The notes below the pieces were generated by a model. The model had not been told where the DNA came from and did not search any database. It saw nothing but the letters and a program-made list of their open reading frames with translations. The translations under genes were made by a program, and so were the position numbers. This document shows, one piece after another, positions 31,491 through 35,731 of a stretch of DNA of 35,731 nucleotides (its first letter is position 1; each line of letters starts with the position of its first letter). This DNA is from Clostridia bacterium (GTDB lineage Bacteria > Bacillota > Clostridia > Oscillospirales > CAG-272), in the NCBI GenBank assembly GCA_017462545.1, contig JAFTQX010000017.1:1-35731 (forward strand), written 5' to 3'.

Positions 31491-31664
31491 ATGAAGCGTC
31501 TGTATGAGTCCCCCTGCGCATGGCTTGCGCTGTTTGCGGCGGCTGATCTGCTGATGGCAAGCGATGAGACCGACGACGGCGAAAGCGGCGGCGGTATCGG
31601 CAATGGCGACAGCTTTTGGAGCGAGGACGGCATCATTCATCTGCCCCCTGTTCCGCTTGGCTAA
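31491..31664 (+). CDS. Small peptide of 57 residues, MKRLYESP...DLLMAS type (peptide B)
   Basis: A 57-residue gene with its own near-consensus promoter, an AAGGGAGAG site four bases before the ATG, and its own strong terminator 17 bases after the stop. It reads MKRLYESPCAWLALFAAADL, then LMASDETDDGESGGGIGNGD, then SFWSEDGIIHLPPVPLG. The first 24 residues match the pattern of the 48-residue peptide A, while the tail is Gly/Asp/Ser-rich and ends in a Pro-rich, hydrophobic stretch. It is divergent from the exported-protein operon. A precursor of a processed peptide, or a small surface or regulatory peptide, are candidate roles. No function is known to me. Confidence 0.82.
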   Translation: MKRLYESPCAWLALFAAADLLMASDETDDGESGGGIGNGDSFWSEDGIIHLPPVPLG

Positions 31665-31680
31665 AGCGCAGTTCATGAAT

Positions 31681-31717
31681 AGAGCGGCACCCGATTTGGT
31701 CGGGTGCCGCTCTTTTT
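31681..31717 (+). terminator. Intrinsic terminator of the 57-residue peptide gene
   Basis: AGAGCGGCACCCGA (31681-31694) and TCGGGTGCCGCTCT (31700-31713) form a perfect 14-base stem followed by T5. It also lies at the end of the converging malQ gene. Confidence 0.93.
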
Positions 31718-31732
31718 GTTGCGGGTGTCTTT

Positions 31733-33163
31733 TTACCGCCCGTAAAGCTCGGCCAAGCGGCGGTAACAGGGCCAGTCGATGCTGCCAAGCTGCTCCTCGG
31801 TGACGCGATACGTCCAGTTGCCGCGCGGCGTGCCGGGGCGGTTGATGCGGGTATCCTCGCCAAAGCGGAGAAGATCCTGCACGGGCAGGACGAGAAGGTC
31901 CGCATGGCTTGCGTACATGGTGCGAATGACCGCACCCACGCCCTCCTCGATGCTGCTGCCCGCATAGCCGCAATAATCAAAGATGCGCCGCCGCTCACTC
32001 TCGGAAAGCGAGAAGAGGTAGCCGAGCAGGGTGTCATTATCATGTGTGCCGGTGTAGGTGGCGGTGTTTTTTTCGTAATTGTGCGGCAGGTGGCTGCTGT
32101 TGTTGCCATCCAAAAAGCCAAACTGGAACACACGCATGCCGGGAAAGCCGCTGTACGCGAGCAGCGCCTTGACCTCGGGTGCCTCGCCGCCAAGATCCTC
32201 GGCCACGATCTGCCCCTCGTCCGCCACCTCGCGCAGGCGGTCGATCAGCTCCTCACCCGGCCCCGGGCACCAATGCCCGGCACGGGCATCCTCTGCCTCG
32301 GCGGGGATATAATAATAGGAAGCAAAGGCGCGGAAATGGTCGATGCGCACACGGTCATGGACGGAGAGCGTATGGCGCAGCCGCTCCTGCCACCAGGCGT
32401 AGGAGTCGGCCTTCATGCGCTCCCAGTTATAGAGCGGGTTGCCCCAGAGCTGTCCCGTTTCGGAAAAGTAGTCGGGCGGCACACCCGCCACGGCGGCGGG
32501 CATATTGTCGCGGTCAAGCAAAAACAGCTCACGCTCTGCCCACACGTCGGCACTTTCGTAGTCCACATAGATCGGGATATCGCCCATGATGCGCACGCCG
32601 CGCTCGGCCGCGTGACAGCGCACGGCTGCCCACTGGCGGCAGAAGGTGTACTGCGTAAACGCCCAGGCGAAGTAGTATTCCTCATCATACTTGTCGGTCG
32701 TAAAGAGACGCCACGGGCGATCGTCATTTGCGCGGCGCAGCGCCATAAAGCGGCAAAACCGCTCGGTGCCCGGGTTGTTTTCGAGGAAGGAATAGACCTG
32801 TGAGCGGTCGCCAAGCCGCCCTGCCGCACGGGCAAGCAGCGAAAATCGCTCCTGCTTGACGCGCTCATATTCGCAGAGATAGGGGGTATGCTCGCGCGCC
32901 TCGGCCAGCTCGCCCTGTGTTAAGAGGCCGCGCGAAAAGAGCTCGGGCAGGTCAACGAAGGCGTAGTTGTAGCTGAAGGCCGAATAGGATTTATAGGGCG
33001 AATCACCTTCCCCCGGCAGGCAGAACGGGAGCACCTGCCAGAGCGAAAAGCCTCCCTCGGCTAATTGATCGATAAAACGAAAGGCCGCCTCCCCCGCCGA
33101 GCCGACCGAATAGCCGCCCGGGAGCGAGAAGAGGGGCAAGAGAACACCGCTTTCGCGTGACAT
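31733..33163 (-). CDS. malQ: 4-alpha-glucanotransferase (GH77)
   Basis: A 476-residue amylomaltase that transfers maltodextrin chains between acceptors in glycogen and maltodextrin turnover, in the cytoplasm. Segments are SLPGGYSVGSAGEAA, LPFCLPGEGDSPYKSYSAF, MGDIPIYVDYESADVW, the nucleophile region DRVRIDHFRAFASYY, the acid/base VAEDLGG and the THDNDTLLGY region with the third acidic residue. Length is typical for the bacterial type. AAAAAGGCAGG lies upstream of the ATG, on the minus strand. No clear promoter was found. It is a single gene between a peptide and a repeat-rich gap. Confidence 0.96.
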   Translation of the reverse strand: MSRESGVLLPLFSLPGGYSVGSAGEAAFRFIDQLAEGGFSLWQVLPFCLPGEGDSPYKSYSAFSYNYAFVDLPELFSRGLLTQGELAEAREHTPYLCEYERVKQERFSLLARAAGRLGDRSQVYSFLENNPGTERFCRFMALRRANDDRPWRLFTTDKYDEEYYFAWAFTQYTFCRQWAAVRCHAAERGVRIMGDIPIYVDYESADVWAERELFLLDRDNMPAAVAGVPPDYFSETGQLWGNPLYNWERMKADSYAWWQERLRHTLSVHDRVRIDHFRAFASYYYIPAEAEDARAGHWCPGPGEELIDRLREVADEGQIVAEDLGGEAPEVKALLAYSGFPGMRVFQFGFLDGNNSSHLPHNYEKNTATYTGTHDNDTLLGYLFSLSESERRRIFDYCGYAGSSIEEGVGAVIRTMYASHADLLVLPVQDLLRFGEDTRINRPGTPRGNWTYRVTEEQLGSIDWPCYRRLAELYGR

Positions 33164-33244
33164 AAAAATACCTGCCTTTTTTGTTGGTTTTCTTCCTTTT
33201 ATTTATATTGGAGCTCAATAGACGAGAAGGCTGTGCTTTTTGGG

Positions 33245-33326
33245 TGTCATCCTGAGGGAGCGGAGCGACCGAAGGATCTTTTATCATAACTTTTCAGAAA
33301 GATCCTTCGCTGCGCTCAGGATGACA
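33245..33326. repeat. Palindromic intergenic repeat, copy 3
   Basis: TGTCATCCTGAGGGAGCGGAGCGACCGAAGGATC pairs with GATCCTTCG...CTCAGGATGACA. This is the shortest full unit (82 bases) in the window. Confidence 0.9.
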
Positions 33327-33338
33327 GTACATAAATGG

Positions 33339-33429
33339 TGTCATTCTGAGGGAGCAATGCGACCGCCCCTCACCCTGTCATCCTGAGGGAGCCTTCTTAC
33401 CCTGTCATCCTGAGGGAGCCTTCTCACCC
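33339..33429 (+). repeat. Tandem truncated half-units of the palindromic repeat
   Basis: Left halves TGTCATYCTGAGGGAGC start at 33339, 33376 and 33403, and a full unit starts at 33430. The last three starts are exactly 27 bases apart. Confidence 0.88.
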
Positions 33430-33508
33430 TGTCATCCTGAGGGAGCGGAGCGACCGAAGGATCTTTTATAAAGGGAAAAGATCCTTCGCCTCACGGCTCA
33501 GGATGACA
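33430..33508. repeat. Palindromic intergenic repeat, copy 4
   Basis: TGTCATCCTGAGG...GAAGGATCTTTT on the left and AAAAGATCCTTCG...TCAGGATGACA on the right, 79 bases. Confidence 0.9.
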
Positions 33509-33582
33509 GTTAGAAAAAGCTCAGGATGACAGGTTGTTTGGCAAAGAACGGCGGGAGCAAGCCCCCGCCCTACGCGGATACG

Positions 33583-34521
33583 TCAATACAGCGCCTCGTA
33601 GACGCCGCCGGGGATAAACTCGCGGAGCAGCGAGGTGTCGGGCACCAGGCGCTCGGGGAGCGGTGAGAATGCGGCGATGGCCGCGCGGACGGCGTTGGTA
33701 TAGTCGTTGCGGGGGGCATTTTCGGCCGCGAGCAGCGGCTCGGCAAACGGGCGCAGAAGCGCGACCTCATAGAGGTGGAAGGAGTTGATGGCCATATCCG
33801 CGCGGTCGCGGTGGGGGTAGAGATAGGCATCCTCTCCCGCCAGCACGCTTTGCCACAGCTCATAGGTGCGGGCGGCATCTGACGCGCGATAGAGCGAATC
33901 GCGCACCATGCGGCGCACAAAGCGCAACTTGCGCCCGGAGAGCAGACGACTGCCATCCTCCTCGACGATGTTGGTGGAGACCGAGATAAAGACATTGAAG
34001 TAGCTCTCGCGCGGCAGCCCCTCGGAGAGGAGGGGATTCAGCGCGTGCAGCCCCTCGATCATCAGGTAGCCATCCGGCGGAACGCGGAGCGGGGTGGTTT
34101 TTTCATCCCGCACGCGGCGACGGAAGTCAAAGCGCGGCAGGGGGTATTCCTTGCCCTGCAGCACGGCGGCAAGACAAGCGCGGACCGCGCCGATATCAAT
34201 GGCGTGCGGGGATTCGTAATCGTGCGCGCCGCTTGCAAGGCGCGGATAATCCGGCTCGTCAAGCGGGCGGTAGAAGTTATCAAGCGAGACCACGGCGGCA
34301 GAATGCCCTGCGGCGCGCAGATGGTCGCAGAGGATGTTGGCGGTGGTGGTTTTGCCCGAGCTGCTCGGCCCCGCCAAAAAGAGGATGCGGTGCTCCGGCT
34401 CGCAGAGAAGCCGCTCGGCCACGGCGGCGACCGATGCGCGATATGTTTTCTCGGCGCGCGCCACGGCGGCAACAGGATCGGCCGCGAGGGCGGCGCGGAT
34501 TTCTTTGAGGGAAATATCCAT
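33583..34521 (-). CDS. Uridine kinase-family nucleoside kinase
   Basis: A 312-residue P-loop kinase of the uridine kinase/phosphoribulokinase superfamily. It has Walker A AGPSSSGKTTT (about residues 48-58), SLDNFYRP, the 'DYESPHAIDIGAV' substrate region, MIEGLHALNP and VRRMVRDSLYRA. The end PDTSLLREFIPGGVYEALY is typical of the longer Clostridial nucleoside kinases, which carry an extra N-terminal TGS/ThrRS-like part; that part is missing here. AAAGGAG precedes the ATG at 34521; a frame running to 34626 is rejected because it crosses the probable promoter. The likely reaction is nucleoside to nucleoside monophosphate in pyrimidine salvage. Substrate specificity unproven. Confidence 0.88.
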   Translation of the reverse strand: MDISLKEIRAALAADPVAAVARAEKTYRASVAAVAERLLCEPEHRILFLAGPSSSGKTTTANILCDHLRAAGHSAAVVSLDNFYRPLDEPDYPRLASGAHDYESPHAIDIGAVRACLAAVLQGKEYPLPRFDFRRRVRDEKTTPLRVPPDGYLMIEGLHALNPLLSEGLPRESYFNVFISVSTNIVEEDGSRLLSGRKLRFVRRMVRDSLYRASDAARTYELWQSVLAGEDAYLYPHRDRADMAINSFHLYEVALLRPFAEPLLAAENAPRNDYTNAVRAAIAAFSPLPERLVPDTSLLREFIPGGVYEALY

Positions 34522-34596
34522 AGTAACTCCTTTCTGGAGGTTATGAAGGCTCCCTTCGGGAGGGAGGCATGGATCGAGATCTTCTTTTACCCTTTT

Positions 34597-34602
34597 ATTA
34601 TA
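34597..34602 (-). promoter_or_regulatory. Possible -10 box of the kinase gene
   Basis: Minus-strand TATAAT, about 75 bases before the kinase start. The -35 position (TGTCAA) is a poor match. The leader holds a CTCCC...GGGAG hairpin of host-repeat type (34549-34564). Confidence 0.4.
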
Positions 34603-34631
34603 CCCACCAAGCGGCAGGTTTGACACAGCAT

Positions 34632-35492
34632 TTACGCTTTTTTGCCAAGGCGCGCGATGACGGCCTCGCGGAAGGCGGCGGCCGCCGGCGAGAGCGGGCG
34701 GCGGTAGGACAGGCAGGTCGGGTAGCGCAGCTCCTCCTCCTGCAGGCGCACAAGGCGAACGCCCAGCTCACGGGCAAGCTGCTCCGAGATGCCGGCGGCA
34801 AAGGCAATGCCCGCCCCCGCGCCAACATAGGCGCACAGGCTGTGCAGATCGTCACAGGTGATGACAACGGGCAGATCGCCGATCGTGCGGCGCAGCCGCT
34901 CGGCAACGACGGCGGCAGCAGGCGTGGATCCGGCAAGCGAGACCAGCCGCTCGCCGCGCAGGGCGGCGGTGGGCACGCGATCCCACTCGGTGAGACGGTG
35001 GGTGGCGGCGGTCAGCAGCATGACCTCTGCCCCGCGCAGCTCGTCATCCCCGATATGGTCACCAAGCACCGCGCGCGCCGAGATGCGCAGGTCGTAATCC
35101 ACCTCCGCGCCCGGCTGACTGCTGATGGTAAAGGTCACGCCGGGATGTTCACTGCGGAAGTCACTGACCAGGCGCAGCAGCTCGTCCGAATGCTCCTCAA
35201 GCAAAAGGTGCACCTCGCCATGCAGCGTGGCGTCACCGCTGCCCTTGATGCTTTGCGCGGCCTCGCTTAAAATGTCCAGCGATTTTTGTACCTCGCGGCA
35301 GAATCTTCTGCCCGCCTCGCTGAGCGCGACGCGGTTGCCGTTTCGCACAAAGAGCTGCACACCAAGCTCACGCTCGAGCTGGGCGATGGTCTTGGAAATG
35401 GCAGACTGCGGAATATTATGATGCCGCGCGGCGCGGGAAAAATTCTCCAGCCGCGCCGCCGTACACAAGTATTTTAACTGTAAAAGCTCCAT
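34632..35492 (-). CDS. LysR family transcriptional regulator
   Basis: A 286-residue regulator. Residues 1-60 form the winged helix-turn-helix: LQLKYLCTAARLENFSRAA, then IPQSAISKTIAQLERELGVQLF, with the typical R..LT/ALSEAG end. Residues 90-286 are the ligand-binding domain with the GEVHLLLEEHSDELLRLVSDF and HSLCAYVGAGAGIAFA segments. AGGAGAAA precedes the ATG. It reads toward the kinase gene, 110 bases apart. Its targets are not evident; on the other side lies a repeat array. Confidence 0.94.
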   Translation of the reverse strand: MELLQLKYLCTAARLENFSRAARHHNIPQSAISKTIAQLERELGVQLFVRNGNRVALSEAGRRFCREVQKSLDILSEAAQSIKGSGDATLHGEVHLLLEEHSDELLRLVSDFRSEHPGVTFTISSQPGAEVDYDLRISARAVLGDHIGDDELRGAEVMLLTAATHRLTEWDRVPTAALRGERLVSLAGSTPAAAVVAERLRRTIGDLPVVITCDDLHSLCAYVGAGAGIAFAAGISEQLARELGVRLVRLQEEELRYPTCLSYRRPLSPAAAAFREAVIARLGKKA

Positions 35493-35514
35493 GGTTTCTC
35501 CTATGAATGGGGAT

Positions 35515-35731
35515 AAAAGATCCTTCGCTACGCTCAGGATGACAAGACTTTTTTGTCATCCTGAGGGAGCAAAGCGACCGAAGGATCTTGTTGAAAAGAT
35601 CCTTCGCTACGCTCGGGATGACAAGACTTTTTTGTCATCCTGAGGGAGCAAAGCGACCGAAGGATCTTGTTGAAAAGATCCTTCGCTACGCTCGGGATGA
35701 CAAGACTTTTTTGTCATCCTGAGGGAGCAAA
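35515..35731 (+). repeat. 79-base tandem array of the palindromic repeat, running off the window
   Basis: Units begin at 35515, 35594 and 35673 (period exactly 79). Each has AAAAGATCCTTCGCTACGCTC[AG]GGATGACAAGACTTTTTTGTCATCCTGAGGGAGCAAAGCGACCGAAGGATCTTGTTG in order, i.e. both arms around a poly-T loop. Copies 2 and 3 share a G where copy 1 has A. At least 2.7 units are seen. Confidence 0.93.

Larger units (their letters stand above)
33164..33582. other. 419-base intergenic region dominated by TGTCATCC palindromic repeats
   Basis: Contains two full palindromic units, a tandem stretch of truncated half-units, a further half-unit (about 33519-33532) and a GCGGGAGCAAGCCCCCGC hairpin (33550-33567). 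No gene is seen. Confidence 0.8.

Noticed and set aside
29255..31507. A 750-codon + strand frame opposite the exported protein
   Set aside because: The minus-strand frame has a signal peptide, promoter and ribosome binding site; the + frame has none of these and also reads through the peptide B promoter.
31491..31664. Peptide B as part of a complete RiPP cluster
   Set aside because: No radical SAM, lanthipeptide synthetase, YcaO, protease or dedicated exporter gene is present within the window, so only the precursor-like shape can be claimed.
35515..35731. Possible CRISPR array at the right end
   Set aside because: Units are contiguous 79-base hairpins without unique spacers and belong to the intergenic palindrome family; no cas genes are present.

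Overview
The window is a GC-rich piece of a Bacillota chromosome, most likely an endospore-forming gut-type member of the Clostridia (Oscillospirales- or Christensenellales-like). The reasons are a spoVAC-spoVAD-spoVAE cluster, strong AGGAGG ribosome binding sites, sigma-A promoters with 17-base spacers, a PocR/AraC regulator, a DnaC/DnaI-type ATPase, and many short palindromic intergenic repeats. The genus cannot be read from the sequence.

Layout. Positions 1-1940 hold the 3' part of a right-handed beta-helix protein, perhaps a glycosidase. Positions 2033-8986 form a sugar-acid region: a divergent AraC regulator, an in-frame fusion of a TIM-barrel sugar isomerase with a Gfo/Idh/MocA dehydrogenase, a second Gfo/Idh/MocA dehydrogenase, mannonate dehydratase (uxuA), a uxuB-type SDR and another TIM-barrel isomerase. 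Positions 9126-11056 hold the spoVA genes behind a probable sigma-G promoter. Positions 11100-15387 are a divergent pair, a 1091-residue DUF5107/TPR protein and a PocR-AraC regulator. Positions 15408-16494 hold a self-contained dnaC-like gene.

Positions 16611-27815 are a compact phage structural cassette, all on the + strand: terminase small and large subunits, two connector-type genes, a repeat-rich fibre protein, probable scaffold, major capsid protein, two small membrane proteins (one holin-like), a P22-type portal, a P22 gp10-like nozzle protein and a repeat-containing virion protein. No integrase, replication, repressor, lysin or long-tail gene is visible. Host-type palindromic repeats sit inside the cassette, which suggests long residence.

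Positions 27816-28695 are a gene-free patch of nested repeats with a 75-base direct repeat. Positions 28737-31664 hold a 770-residue exported protein flanked by two small peptide genes, 48 and 57 residues, that share an N-terminal motif pattern (MK[KR] ... Y ... P ... LMAS). Both lie below usual gene-calling cut-offs and are the most novel-looking items here. The right end carries malQ, a uridine-kinase-family enzyme, a LysR regulator and dense palindromic repeats, ending in a 79-base tandem array that runs off the window.

How the genes work together. The left third looks like carbohydrate scavenging: glycan cleavage, oxidation and epimerisation of sugars, and hexuronate breakdown through mannonate, under AraC control. 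The spoVA genes load dipicolinate into the forespore. The phage cassette could build a short-tailed particle but could not replicate or lyse on what is visible.
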